DNA from: Colletes latitarsis
Taxonomy: Eukaryota; Arthropoda; Insecta; Hymenoptera; Colletidae
Direction: 5' to 3'
DNA: 64,000 bases
Assembly: GCF_051014445.1 (NCBI RefSeq)
Contig: NC_135134.1
Location: 30,693,672-30,757,671 of the forward strand
The notes under the pieces were generated by a model. That model had not been told where the DNA came from. It saw only the letters and a program-made list of their open reading frames with translations, and ran no database searches. Positions 27,801 to 40,634 of the stretch are shown here, piece by piece. The stretch's first letter is position 1, and every line of letters begins with the position of its first letter. Position numbers and translations under genes: made by a program.

Positions 27801-30800
27801 GTTTGAATCACGTAGTAATGTGGTAATACACTGAAGCAGTCAATTAAACCTGGTTTCGATCAATATTTTAGAGGATAACACCGGTTAGGTCTGGGTTAGG
27901 TCTGGGTTATGCCCGCATCTGGCTCATGATTTTGCCTTCTTCGCATACTTGTTGGCCAGATCCTAGGTTTTTTTCGTGTTTGAATCACGTAGTAATGTGG
28001 TGACACACTGAAGCAGTCAATTAAACCTGGTTTCGATCAATATTTTAGAGGATAACACCGGTTAGGCCTGGGTTAGGTCTGGGTTATGCCCGCATCTGGC
28101 TCATGATTTTGCCTTCATCGCATACTTGTTGGCCAGATCCTGGGTTTTTTTCGTGTTTGAATCACGTAGTAATGTGGTAACACACTGAAGCAGTCAATTG
28201 AACCTGGTTTCGATCAATATTTTAGAGGATAACACCGGATAGGTCTGGGTTAGGTCTGGGTTATGCCCGCATCTGGCTCATGATTTTGCCTTCATCGCAT
28301 ACTTGTTGGCCAGATCCTGGGTTTTTTCCGTGTTTGAATCACGTAGTAATGTGGTAACTCACTGAAGCAGTCAATTAAACCTGGTTTCGATCAATATTTC
28401 AGAGGATAACACCGGTTAGGTCTGGGTTAGGTCTGGGTTATGCCCGCATCTGGCTCATGATTTTGCCTTCTTCGCATACTTGTTGGCCAGATCCTGGGTT
28501 TTTTTCGTGTTTGAATCACGTAGGAATGTGGTAACACACTGAAGCAGTCAATTAAACCTGGTTTCGATCAATATTTCAGAGGATAACACCGGTTAGGCCT
28601 GGGTTAGGTCTGGGTTATGCCCGCATCTGGCTCATGATTTTGCCTTCTTCGCATACTTGTTGGCCAGATCCTGGGTTTTTTTCGTGTTTGAATCACGTAG
28701 GAATGTGGTAACACACAGAAGCAGTCAATTAAACCTGGTTTCGATCAATATTTTAGAGGATAACACCGGCTAGGTCTGGGTTAGGTCTGGGTTATGCCCG
28801 CATCTGGCGCATGATTTTGCCTTCATCGCATACTTGTTGTTCAGATCCGGGGTTTTTTCCGTGTTTGAATCACGTAGTAATGTGGTAACTCACTGACGCA
28901 GTCAATTAAACCTGGTTTCGATCAATATTTCAGAGGATAACACCGGTTAGGTCTGGGTTAGGTCTGGGTTATGCCCGCATCTGGCTCATGATTTTGCCTT
29001 CTTCGCATACTTGTTGGCCAGATGCTGGGTTTTTTTCGTGTTTGAGTCTCGTAGTAATGTGGTAACACACTGAAGCAGTCAAATAAACCTGGTTTCGATC
29101 AATATTTTAGAGGAAAACACCGGTTAGGTCTGGGTTAGGTCTGGGTTATGCCCGCATCTGGCTCATGATTTTGCCTTCTTCGCATACTTGTTGGCCAGAT
29201 CCTGGGTATTTTCCGTGTTTGAATCACGTAGTAATGTGGTAATACACTGAAGCAGTCAATTAAACCTGGTTTCGATCAATATTTTAGAGGATAACACCGG
29301 TTAGGTCTGGGTTAGGTCTGGGTTATGCCCGCATCTGGCTCATGATTTTGCCTTCTTCGCATACTTGTTGGCCAGATCCTGGGTATTTTCCGTGTTTGAA
29401 TCACGTAGTAATGTGGTAACACACTGAAGCAGTCAATTAAACCTGGTTTCGATCAATATTTTAGAGGATAACACCGGTTAGGTCTGGGTTAGGTTTGGGA
29501 TATGCGCGCATCTGGCTTATGCTTTCGCATTCTCCGCATACTTGTTGGCCAGATCCAGGGTTTTTTCCGTGTTTGAATCACGTAGTAATGTTGTACCACA
29601 CTGAGGCAGTCAATTAAACCTGGATTCGGACAGTATTTCAGAGGATAACACCGGTTAGGTCTGGGTTAGGTCTGGGAAATGCGCGCATCTGGCTTATTCT
29701 TTCGCATTCTCCGCATACTTGTTGGCCAGATCCTGGGTATTTTCCGTGTTTGAAACACGTAGTAATGTGGTAACACACTGAAGCAGTCAATTAAACCTGG
29801 TTTCGATCAATACTTTAGAGGATAACACCGGTTAGGTCTGGGTTAGGTCTGGGTTATGCCCGCATCTGGCTCATGATTTTGCCTTCATCGCATACTTGTT
29901 GGCCAGATCCTGGGTTTTTTCCGTGTGTGAATCACGTAGTAATGTGGTAACTCACTGAAGCAGTCAGTTAAACCTGGTTTCGATCAATATTTCAGAGGAT
30001 AACACCGGTTAGGTCTGGGTTAGGTCTGGGTTATGCCCGCATCTGGCTCATGATTTTGCCTTCTTCGCATACTTGTTGGCCAGATCCTGGGTTTTTTTCG
30101 TGTTTGAATCACGTAGGAATGTGGTAACACACTGAAGCAGTCAATTAAACCTGGTTTCGATCAATATTTTAGAGGATAACACCGGTTAGGTCTGGGTTAG
30201 GTCTGGGTTATGCACGCATCTGGCTCATGATTTTGCCTTCTTCGCATACTTGTTGGCCAGATCCTGGGTTTTTTTCGTGTTTGAATCACGTAGTAATGTG
30301 GTAATACACTGAAGCAGTCAATTAAACCTGGTTTCGATCAATATTTTAGAGGATAACACCGGTTAGGTCTGGGTTAGGTCTGGGTTATGCCCGCATCTGG
30401 CTCATGATTTTGCCTTCTTCGCATACTTGTTGGCCAGATCCTGGGTTTTTTTCGTGTTTGAATCACGTAGTAATGTGGTAATACACTGAAGCAGTCAATT
30501 AAACCTGGTTTCGATCAATAATTCAGAGGATAACACCGGTTAGGTCTGGGTTAGGTCTGGGAAATGCGCGCATCTGGCTTATACTTTCGCCTTCTTCGCA
30601 TACTTGTTGGCCAGATCCTGGGTTTTTTTCGTGTTTCAATCACGTAGGAATGTGGTAACACACTGAAGCAGTCAATTAAACCTGGTTTCGATCAATATTT
30701 TAGAGGATAACACCGGTTAGGTCTGGGTTAGGTCTGGGTTATGCCCGCATCTGGCTCATGATTTTGCCTTCTTCGCATACTTGTTGGCCAGATCCTGGGT

Positions 30801-33470
30801 TTTTTTCGTGTTTGAATCACGTAGTAATGTGGTAACACACTGAAGCAGTCAATTAAACCTGGTTTCGATCAATATTTTAGAGGATAACACCGGTTAGGTC
30901 TGGGTTAGGTCTGGGTTATGCCCGCATCTGGCTCATGATTTTGCCTTCATCGCATACTTGTTGGCCAGATCCTGGGTTTTTTCAGTGCTTGAATCACGTA
31001 GTAATGTGGTAACTCACTGAAGCAGTCAATTAAACCTGGTTTCGATCAATATTTCAGAGGATAACACCGGTTAGGTCTGGGTTAGGTCTGGGTTATGCCC
31101 GCATCTGGCTCATGATTTTGCCTTCTTCGCATACTTGTTGGCCAGATCCTGGGTTTTTTTCGTGTTTGAATCACGTAGTAATGTGGTAACACACTGAAGC
31201 AGTCAATTAAACCTGGTTTCGATCAATATTTCAGAGGATAACACCGGTTAGGTCTGGGTTAGGTCTGGGAAATGCGCGCATCTGGCTTATTCTTTCGCAT
31301 TCTTCGCATACTTGTTGGCCAGATCCTGGGTATTTTCCGTGTTTGAAACACGTAGTAATGTGGTAACACACTGAACCAGTCAATTAAACCTGGTTTGGAT
31401 CAATATTTCAGAGGATAACACCGGTTAGGTCTGGGTTAGGTCTGGGAAATGCGCGCATCTGGCTTATTCTTTCGCATTCTTCGCATACTTGTTGGCCAGA
31501 TCCTGGGTATTTTCCGTGTTTGAAACACGTAGTAATGTGGTAACACACTGAAGCAGTCAATTAAACCTGGTTTCGATCAATATTTTAGAGGATAACGCCG
31601 GTTAGGTCTGGGTTAGGTCTGGGTTATGCCCGCATCTGGCTCATGATTTTGCCTTCTTCGCATACTTGTTGGCCAGATCTTGGGTTTTTTTCGTGTTTGA
31701 ATCACGTAGTAATGTGGTAACACACTGAAGCAGTCAATTAAACCTGGTTTCGATCAATATTTTAGAGGATAACACCGGTTAGGTCTGGGTTAGGTCTGGG
31801 TTATGCCCGCATCTGGCTCATGATTTTGCCTTCATCGCATACTTGTTGGCCAGATCCTGGGTTTTTTCCGTGTTTGAATCACGTAGTAATGTGGTAACAC
31901 ACTGAAGCAGTCAATTAAACCTGGTTTCGATCAATATTTCAGAGGATAACGCCGGTTAGGTCTGGGTTAGGTCTGGGAAATGCGCGCATCTGGCTCATGA
32001 TTTTGCCTTCTTCGCATACTTGTTGGCCAGATCCTGGGTATTTTCCGTGTTTGAATCACGTAGTAATGTGGTAACACACTGAAGCAGTCAATTAAACCTG
32101 GTTTCGATCAATATTTCAGAGGATAACACCGGTTAGGTCTGGGTAAGGTCTGGGTTATGCCCGCATCTGGCTCATGATTTTGCCTTCTTCGCATACTTGT
32201 TGGCCAGATCCTGGGTTTTTTTCGTGTTTGAATCACGTAGTAATGTGGTAATACACTGAAGCAGTTAATTAAACCTGGTTTCGATCAATATTTTAGAGGA
32301 TAACACCGGTTAGGTCTGGGTTAGGTCTGGGTTATGCCCGCATCTGGCTCATGATTTTGCCTTCTTCGCATACTTGTTGGCCAGATCCTGGGTTTTTTTC
32401 GTGTTTGAATCACGTAGTAGTGTGGTAACACACTGAAGCAGTCAATTAAACCTGGTTTCGATCAATATTTTAGAGGATAACACCGGTTAGGTCTGGGTTA
32501 GGTCTGGGTTATGCCCGCATCTGGCTCATGATTTTGCCTTCATCGCATACTTGTTGGCCAGATCCTGGGTTTTTTTCGGGTTTGAATCACGTAGTAATGT
32601 GGTACCACACAGAAACAGTCCACTGAACCTGGATTCGGACAGTATTTAGGAGGATAACACCGGTTAGGTCTGGGTTAGGTCCGGGATATGCGCGCAAATG
32701 GCTCATGATTTTGCCTTCATCGCATACTTGTTGGCCAGATCCTGGGTTTTTTCAGTGTTTGAATCACGTAGTAATGTGGTAACTCACTGAAGCAGTCAAT
32801 TAAACCTGGTTTCGATCAATATTTCAGAGGATAACACCGGTTAGGTCTGGGTTAGGTCTGGGTTATGCCCGCATCTGGCTCATGATTTTGCCTTCTTCGC
32901 ATACTTGTTGGCCAGATCCTGGGTTCTTTTCGTGTTTGAATCACGTAGGAATGTGGTAACACACTGAAGCAGTCAATTAAACCTGGTTTCGATCAATATT
33001 TTAGAGGATAACATCGGTTAGGTCTGGGTTTGGTCTGGGATATGCGCGCATCAGACTTATACTTTCGCCTTCTTCGCATACTTGTTGGCCAGATCCTGGG
33101 TTTTTTTCGTGTTTGAATCACGTAGGAATGTGGTAACACACTGAAGCAGTCAATTAAACCTGGTTTCGATCAATATTTCAGAGGATAACACCGGTTAGGT
33201 CTGGGTTAGGTCTGGGAAATGCGCGCATCTGGCTCATGATTTTGCCTTCTTCGCATACTTGTTGGCCAGATCCTAGGTATTTTCCGTGTTTGAATCACGT
33301 AGTAATGTGGTAACACACTGAAGCAGTCAATTAAACCCGGTTTCGATCAATATTTCAGAGGATAACACCGGTTAGGTCTGGGTTAGGTCTAGGAAATGCG
33401 CGCATCTGGCTTATTCTTTCGCATTCTTCGCATACTTGTTGGCCAGATCCTGGGTATTTTCCGTGTTTGA
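18853..33470 (+). repeat. Near-identical tandem pair of 42-monomer blocks (7434-bp offset)
   Basis: About 18853-26036 and 26287-33470 match at every private variant I compared, always at an offset of 7434 bp. Examples: TTGTTGTTCAGATCCGGGG (21399 and 28833), GAGTCTCGTAG, GGGTAAGGTCTGGG (24711 and 32145), the CATCGG/GCGCATCAGAC monomer, and GGTTCTTTTCG. They diverge upstream (TTCTTCGC against TTCATCGC; ACACCGG against ACGCCGG) and downstream (GTTTGAATCA against GTTTGAAACA). This is the most recent large amplification visible. An assembly duplication cannot be excluded from sequence alone, but the few differences argue for two real copies. Confidence 0.85.
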
Positions 33471-36400
33471 AACACGTAGTAATGTGGTAACACACTGAAG
33501 CAGTCAACTAAACCTGGTTTCGATCAATATTTCAGAGGATAACACCGGTTAGGTCTGGGTTAGGTCTGGGAAATGCGCGCATCTGGCTTATTCTTTCGCA
33601 TTCTTCGCATACTTGTTGGCCAGATCCTGGGTATTTTCCGTGTTTGAAACACGTAGTAATGTGGTAACACACTGAAGCAGTCAATTAAACCTGGTTTCGA
33701 TCAATATTTTATAGGATAACGCCGGTTAGGTCTGGGTTAGGTCTGGGAAATGCGCGCATCTGGCTCATGATTTTGCCTTCATCGCATACTTGTTGGCCAT
33801 ATCCTGGGTTTTTTCCGTGTTTGAATCACGTAGTAATGTGGTAACACACTGAAGCAGTCTATTAAACCCGGTTTCGATCAATATTTCAGAGGATAACACC
33901 GGTTAGGTCTGGGTTAGGTCTGGGTTATGCCCGCATCTGGCTCATGATTTTGCCTTCATCGCATACTTGTTGGCCAGATCCTGGGTTTTTTTCGGGTTTG
34001 AATCACGTAGTAATGAGGCACCACACAGAAACAGTCCACTAAACCTGGATTCGGACAGTATTTAGGAGGATAACACCGGTTAGGTCTGGGTTAGGTCCGG
34101 GATATGCGCGCATATGGCTTATACTTTCGCCTTTTTCGCAAACTTGTTGGCCAGATCCTGGGTTTTTTCCGTGTTTGAATCACGTAGTAATGTGGCAACA
34201 CACTGAAGCAGTCAATTAAACCTGGTTTCGATCAATATTTCAGAGGATAACGCCGGTTAGGTCTGGGTTAGGTCTGGGAAATGCGCGCATCTGGCTCATG
34301 ATTTTGCCTTCTTCGCATACTTGTTGGCCAGATCCAGGGTATTTTCCGTGTTTGAATCACGTAGTAATGTGGTAACACACTGAAGCAGTCAATTAAACCT
34401 GGTTTCGATCAATATTTCAGAGGATAACACCGGTTAGGTCTGGCTTAGGTCTGGGTTATGCCCGCATCTGGCTCATGATTTTGCCTTCTTCGCATACTTG
34501 TTGGCCAGATCCTGGGTTTTTTTCGTGTTTGAATCACGTAGTAATGTGGTAACACACTGAAGCAGTCAATTAAACCTGGTTTCGATCAATATTTCAGAGG
34601 ATAACACCGGTTAGGTCTGGGTTAGGTCTGGGAAATGCGCGCATCTGGCTTATTCTTTCGCATTCTTCGCATACTTGTTGGCCAGATCCTGGGTATTTTC
34701 CGTGTTTGAAACACGTAGTAATGTGGTAACACACTGAAGCAGTCACTTAAACCTGGTTTCGATCAATATTTCAGAGGATAACACCGGTTAGGTCTGGGTT
34801 AGGTCTGGGAAATGCGCGCATCTGGCTTATTCTTTCGCATTCTTCGCATACTTGTTGGCCAGATCCTGGGTATTTTCCGTGTTTGAAACACGTAGTAATG
34901 TGGTAACACACTGAAGCAGTCAATTAAACCTGGTTTCGATCAATATTTCAGAGGATAACACCGGTTAGGTCTGGGTTAGGTCTGGGAAATGCGCGCATCT
35001 GGCTTATTCTTTCGCATTCTTCGCATACTTGTTGGCCAGATCCTGGGTATTTTCCGTGTTTGAAACACGTAGTAATGTGGTAACACACTGAAGCAGTCAA
35101 TTAAACCTGGTTTCGATCAATATTTTAGAGGATAACGCCGGTTAGGTCTGGGTTAGGTCTGGGAAATGCGCGCATCTGGCTCATGATTTTGCCTTCTTCG
35201 CATACTTGTTGGCCAGATCCTAGGTATTTTCCGTGTTTGAATCACGTAGTAATGTGGTAACACACTGAAGCAGTCAATTAAACCTGGTTTCGATCAATAT
35301 TTCAGAGGATAACACCGGTTAGGTCTGGGTTAGGTCTGGGTTATGCCCGCATCTGGCTCATGATTTTGCCTTCTTCGCATACTTGTTGGCCAGATCCTGG
35401 GTTTTTTTCGTGTTTGAATCACGTAGTAATGTGGTAATACACTGAAGCAGTCAATTAAACCTGGTTTCGATCAATATTTTAGAGGATAACACCGGTTAGG
35501 TCTGGGTTAGGTCTGGGTTATGCCCGCATCTGGCTCATGATTTTGCCTTCTTCGCATACTTGTTGGCCAGATCCTGGGTTTTTTTCCGTGTTTGAATCAC
35601 GTAGTAATGTGGTAACACACTGAAGCAGTCAATTAAACCTGGTTTCGATCAATATTTCAGAGGATAACGCCGGTTAGGCCTGGGTTAGGTCTGGGAAATG
35701 CGCGCATCTGGCTCATGATTTTGCCCTCTTCGCATACTTGTTGACCAGATCCTGGGTATTTTCCGTGTTTGAATCACGTAGTAATGTGGTAACACACTGA
35801 AGCAGTCAATTAAACCTGGTTTCGATCAATATTTCAGAGGATAACACCGGTTAGGTCTGGGTTAGGTCTGGGTTATGCCCGCATCTGGCTCATGATTTTG
35901 CCTTCTTCGCATACTTGTTGGCCAGATCCTGGGTATTTTCCGTGTTTGAATCACGTAGTTATGTGGTAACACACTGAAGCAGTCAATTAAACCTGGTTTC
36001 GATCAATATTTCAGAGGATAACACCGGTTAGGTCTGGGTTAGGTCTGGGATATGCCCGCATCTGGCTCATGATTTTGTCTTCATCGCATACTTGTTGGCC
36101 AGATCCTGGGTTTTTTCAGTGTTTGAATCACGTAGTAATGTGGTAACTCACTGAAGCAGTCAATTAAACCTGGTTTCGATCAATATTTCAGAGGATAACA
36201 CCGGTTAGGTCTGGGTTAGGTCTGGGTTATGCCCGCATCTGGCTCATGATTTTGCCTTCTTCGCATACTTGTTGGCCAGATCCTGGGTTTTTTTCGTGTT
36301 TGAATCACGTCGTAATGTGGTAACACACTGAAGCAGTCAATTAAACCTGGTTTCGATCAATATTTCAGAGGATAACACCGGTTAGGTCTGGGTTAGGTCT

Positions 36401-39400
36401 GGGAAATGCGCGCATCTGGCTTATTCTTTCGCATTCTTCGCATACTTGTTGGCCAGATCCTGGGTATTTTCCGTGTTTGAAACGCGTAGTAATGTGGTAA
36501 CACACTGAAGCAGTCAATTAAACCTGGTTTCGATCAATATTTCAGAGGATAACACCGGTTAGGTCTGGGTTAGGTCTGGGAAATGCGCGCATCTGGCTTA
36601 TTCTTTCGCATTCTTCGCATACTTGTTGGCCAGATCCTGGGTATTTTCCGTGTTTGAAACACGTAGTAATGTGGTAACACACTGAAGCAGTCAATTAAAC
36701 CTGGTTTCGATCAATATTTCAGAGGATAACCCCGGTTAGGTCTGGGTTAGGTCTGGGTTATGCCCCCATCTGGCTCATGATTTTGCCTTCTTCGCATACT
36801 TGTTGGCCAGATCCGGGGTTTTTTTCGTGTTTGAATCACGTAGTAATGTGGTAATACATTGAAGCAGTCAATTAAACCTGGTTTCGATCAATATTTTAGA
36901 GGATAACACCGGTTAGGTCTGGGTTAGGTCTGGGTTATGCCCGCATCTGGCTCATGATTTTGCCTTCTTCGCATACTTGTTGGCCAGATCTTGGGTTTTT
37001 TTCGTGTTTGAATCACGTAGTAATGTGGTAACACACTGAAGCAGTCAATTAAACCTGGTTTCGATCAATATTTCAGAGGATAACACCGGTTAGGTCTGGG
37101 TTAGGTCTGGGTTATGCCCGCATCTAGCTCATGATTTTGCCTTCATCGCATACTTGTTGGCCATATCCTGGGTTTTTTTCGGGTTTGAATCACGTAGTAA
37201 TGTGGTACCACACAGAAACAGTCCACTAAACCTGGATTCGGACAGTATTTAGGAGGATAACACCGGTTAGGTCTGGGTTAGGTCTGGGTTATGCCCGCAT
37301 CTGGCTCATGATTTTGCCTTCTTCGCATACTTGTTGGCCAGATCCTGGGTTTTTTTCGTGTTTGAATCACGTAGTAATGTGGTAACACACTGAAGCAGTC
37401 AATTAAACCTGGTTTCGATCAATATTTTAGAGGATAACACCGGTTAGGTCTGGGTTAGGTCTGGCTTATGCCCGCATCTGGCTCATGATTTTGCCTTCAT
37501 CGCATACTTGTTGGCCAGATCCTGGGTTTTTTCCGTGTTTGAATCACGTAGTAATGTGGTAACACACTGAAGCAGTCTATTAAACCTGGTTTCGATCAAT
37601 ATTTCAGAGGATAACACCGGTTAGGTCTGGGTTAGGTCTGGGAAATGCGCGCATCTGGCTTATACTTTCGCCTTCTTCGCATACTTGTTGGCCAGATCTT
37701 GGGTTTTTTTCGTGTTTGAATCACGTAGTAATGTGGTAACACACTGAAGCAGTCAATTAAACCTGGTTTCGATCAATATTTTAGAGGATAACACCGGTTA
37801 GGTCTTGGTTAGGTCTGGGATATGCGCGCATCTGGCTTATACTTTCGCCATTTTCGCAAACTTGTTGGCCAGATCCTGGGTATTTTCCGTGTTTGAAACA
37901 CGTAGTAATGTGGTACCACACTGAAGCAGTCAATTAAACCTGGTTTCGATCAATATTTGAGAGGATAACGCCGGTTAGGTCTGGGTTAGGTCTGGGAAAT
38001 GCGCGCATCTGGCTCATGATTTTGCCTTCTTCGCATACTTGTTGGCCAGATCCTGGGTATTTTCCGTGTTTGAATCACGTAGTAATGTGGTAACACACTG
38101 AAGCAGTCAATTAAACCTGGTTTCGATCAATATTTCAGAGGATAACACCGGTTAGGTCTGGGTTAGGTCCGGGATATGCGCGCATATGGCTTATACTTTC
38201 GCCATTTTCGCAAACTTGTTGGCCAGATCCTGGGTATTTTCCGTGTTTGAAACACGTAGTAATGTGGTACCACACTGAAGCAGTCAATTAAACCTGGTTT
38301 CGATCAATATTTTAGAGGATAACGCCGGTTAGGTCTGGGTTAGGTCTGGGAAATGCGCGCATCTGGCTCATGATTTTGCCTTCTTCGCATACTTGTTGGC
38401 CAGATCCTGGGTATTTTCCGTGTTTGAATCACGTAGTAATGTGGTAACACACTGAAGCAGTCAATTAAACCTGGTTTCGATCAATATTTCAGAGGATAAC
38501 ACCGGTTAGGTCTGGGTTAGGTCTGGGTTATGCCCGCATCTGGCTCATGATTTTGCCTTCTTCGCATACTTGTTGGCCAGATCCTGGGTTTTTTTCGTGT
38601 TTGAATCACGTAGTAATGTGGTAACACACTGAAGCAGTCAATTAAACCTGGTTTCGATCAATATTTTAGAGGATAACACCGGTTAGGTCTGGGTTAGGTC
38701 TGGGTTATGCCCGCATCTGGCTCATGATTTTGCCTTCATCGCATACTTGTTGGCCAGATCCTGGGTTTTTTCCGTGTTTGAATGACGTAGTAATGTGGTA
38801 ACACACTGAAGCAGTCAATTAAACCTGGTTTCGATCAATATTTCAGAGGATAACGCCGGTTAGGTCTGGGTTAGGTCTGGGTTATGCCCGCATCTGGCTC
38901 ATGATTTTGCCTTCATCGCATACTTGTTGGCCAGATCCTGGGTATTTTCCGTGTTTGAATCACGTAGTAATGTGGTAACACACTGAAGCAGTCTATTAAA
39001 CCTGGTTTCGATCAATATTTTAGAGGATAACACCGGTTAGGTCTGGGTTAGGTCTGGGTTATGCCCGCATCTGGCTCATGATTCTGCCTTCTTCGCATAC
39101 TTGTTGGCCAGATCCTGGGTTTTTTCCGTGTTTGAATCACGTAGTAATGTGGTAACACACTGAAGCAGTCTATTGAACCTGGTTTCGATCAATATTTCAG
39201 AGGATAACACCGGTTAGGTCTGGGTTAGGTCTGGGAAATGCGCGCATCTGGCTTATACTTTCGCCTTCTTCGCATACTTGTTGGCCAGATCTTGGGTTTT
39301 TTTCGTGTTTGAATCACGTAGTAATGTGGTAACACACTGAAGCAGTCAATTAAACCTGGTTTCGATCAATATTTTAGAGGATAACACCGGTTAGGTCTTG

Positions 39401-39640
39401 GTTAGGTCTGGGATATGCGCGCATCTGGCTTATGCTTTCGCCTTTTTCGCAAACTTGTTGGCCAGATCCTGGGTTTTTTCCGTGTTTGAATCACGTAGTA
39501 ATGTTGTACCACACTGAGGCAGTCAATTAAACCTGGTTTCGATCAATATTTTAGAGGATAACACCGGTTAGGTCTTGGTTAGGTCTGGGAAATGCGCGCA
39601 TCTGGCTCATGATTTTGCCTTCTTCGCATACTTGTTGGCC

Positions 39641-40068
39641 ACGTGTTGACGATAAAACTGTAAGATATAGGATGAATTAAGTTCCATGTCCCTAAAATTT
39701 TCCAAATCATAGATTTAAAAATGATTTAGATATTTAGATGATTTTAGTGTGGGTATTTATACAAGTATGTAAATCTCTATTTATGCATAACATGTTACCC
39801 CTAAATGGGCAAGTTAATGAATTATATACATGTTAATTGTATAATAATAACCCTTTGTTCCTCATAAAAATTCACAACTGAATTGCTATCATTCTAAAAA
39901 AATCCATCCCAAAATATATTGTCAAAACTAGTAATAAATTATTTGAACAAGGTGATAACAGATTTGAAATATTTAATAAAATTTAAATACCAGTAGTATT
40001 AATAAAAGATAATATTAATACTATTTTGACACTGTTATTTGATTTTAATATTAATTATAGATACTTTG
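39641..40068. other. AT-rich left flank, no gene seen
   Basis: Strongly AT-rich sequence with stops in all frames. No repeat shared with the satellite and no recognisable element end apart from the abrupt junction. Confidence 0.6.
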
Positions 40069-40335
40069 ATTATTGATTTATTAAAACATAAAGTTAATGA
40101 AGTCCCAGTAGATTATAAATATTTTAAAGAGCATGAATTAGCATAGAATTTCATAAAAAATTTGATGAGTGATAGAAGTAACTTGAATAATCTGAATTTT
40201 GTAGCTTTTACTATATCTTTGGATATGGAATCACAGATTCATTTTATTAATAAAAATAGAGATAGTACTGATGATTTACTCAGGCTCGTTAAAGTAAGTG
40301 GGCCAAGTGGGAAGAATATTAAGATAGATGGATAG
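40069..40335 (+). pseudogene. Decayed coding-like fragment of unknown origin
   Basis: This frame reads 88 codons with a single internal stop (TAG at 40144-40146), which is long for such AT-rich sequence. The residues are ordinary-looking (for example VPVDYKYFKEHELA before the stop and NNLNFVAFTISLDMESQIH after it). Near its end GTTAAA is followed by GTAAGT, a consensus 5' splice site, so the exon may end at about 40292. I do not recognise the protein. It could be a relic of a mobile-element gene or chance; a translated search would decide. Confidence 0.35.
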
Positions 40336-40376
40336 ATATTGGTAAAAGTATTCTTCTTGTCCTTATATAGGAAATC
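40291..40376 (+). repeat. Direct repeat copy 1 (partner at 46674)
   Basis: TAAAGTAAGTGGGCCAAGTG... GGAAGAATATT ... ATATTGGTAAAAGTATTC is repeated in the same orientation at about 46674-46762 (TAAAGTAAGTCGGTCAAGTA... GGAAGAATATT ... ATATTGGTAAAAATATCC) with substitutions and small gaps. Both copies lie just outside the long inverted repeat. They may be two copies of an older element or the ends of one. Confidence 0.7.
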
Positions 40377-40480
40377 TTTAATATTACAAATAAACTCTTT
40401 CTGTAAAATCTTGAACTTATCATTATAATTTATAGAATTAAAGTCAACGCATCTAATAATGAAAGTGAACTGAAGTATTT

Positions 40481-40634
40481 TATAGACTTGTCAAGAACGT
40501 TTTTTGGTATATTCCTAGCAAACGACCCGTTCAACGATCGGGATGAGTTATACGTAATTCGATTCGTCTAATTCAGTATATTATTTCATTAGTATATGCA
40601 TTTCATTATCTGCGGAAATTCGGTATTTTTACAA
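40481..40634 (+). repeat. Long inverted repeat, left arm
   Basis: About 150 bp that match, as reverse complement, 46427-46575 on the far side of the copia element. Shared blocks: ATTCCTAGCAAACG, CCCGTTCA, GATGAGTTATAC / GGTGAGTTATAC, ATTCGATTCG, CTAATTCAGTA, ATATGCATTTC and GGAAATTCG. The arms differ by scattered substitutions and small gaps, so they are old. With the copia removed the unit would be about 1.65 kb. Confidence 0.8.

Larger units (their letters stand above)
10281..33470 (+). repeat. Higher-order series with 31- and 42-monomer periods
   Basis: Rare variants recur at exact multiples of 177 bp. The GTTTCAATCACG monomer (its TCAATC) lies at 10281, 17715, 23202 and 30636: steps of 7434, 5487 and 7434 bp, that is 42, 31 and 42 monomers. 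The CACGCAGG marker lies at 13822, 19309 and 26743 (31 and 42). GGTTTGGG followed by a GTATG/ATATG centre lies at 16571 and 22058 (31), with the next expected at 29492. The two periods differ by 11 monomers, so some blocks have gained or lost an 11-monomer segment. This is higher-order repeat organisation at an unusually long period. Confidence 0.85.
1..39640 (+). repeat. 177-bp satellite, array I (about 224 monomers)
   Basis: Head-to-tail tandem array. Taking the start of GTTTGAATCACG as base 1, successive monomers begin at 1, 178, 355, 532 and 709, a strict 177-bp step. The length equals 223 x 177 + 157 + 12; the 12 extra bases are an added 11-mer at 5041-5073 and one extra T in a T-run near 35588. 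Landmarks within a monomer: TGTGGTAACACAC (about 21-31), AAACCTGGTTTCGATC, the box ACACCGG, then TTAGGTCTGGG twice (85-106), a variable centre (TTATGCCCGCATCTGG or AAATGCGCGCATCTGG), and TTGTTGGCCAGATCCTGGG (about 151-169). All copies share one orientation. Although 177 is divisible by three, there is no open frame of 60 codons in the array, so it is not protein-coding. The monomer length is close to one nucleosome plus linker, as in many centromeric and subtelomeric satellites. Whether it is centromeric or subtelomeric is unknown. Confidence 0.98.

Noticed and set aside
1..39640. Regularly spaced repeats, considered as a CRISPR-like array
   Set aside because: Repeats are contiguous 177-bp units with no unique spacers between them, and the context is eukaryotic.
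1..39640. CENP-B box (TTCG....A..CGGG type) in the monomer
   Set aside because: TTTCGATCAATATTTT and ATTCGGACAGTATTT lack the CGGG half. No match found on either strand by eye.
1..39640. RNA polymerase III B-box-like GATCGAAACCA on the minus strand of each monomer
   Set aside because: Matches part of the initiator tRNA T-arm, but no convincing A box or T-run terminator was found at suitable distance.
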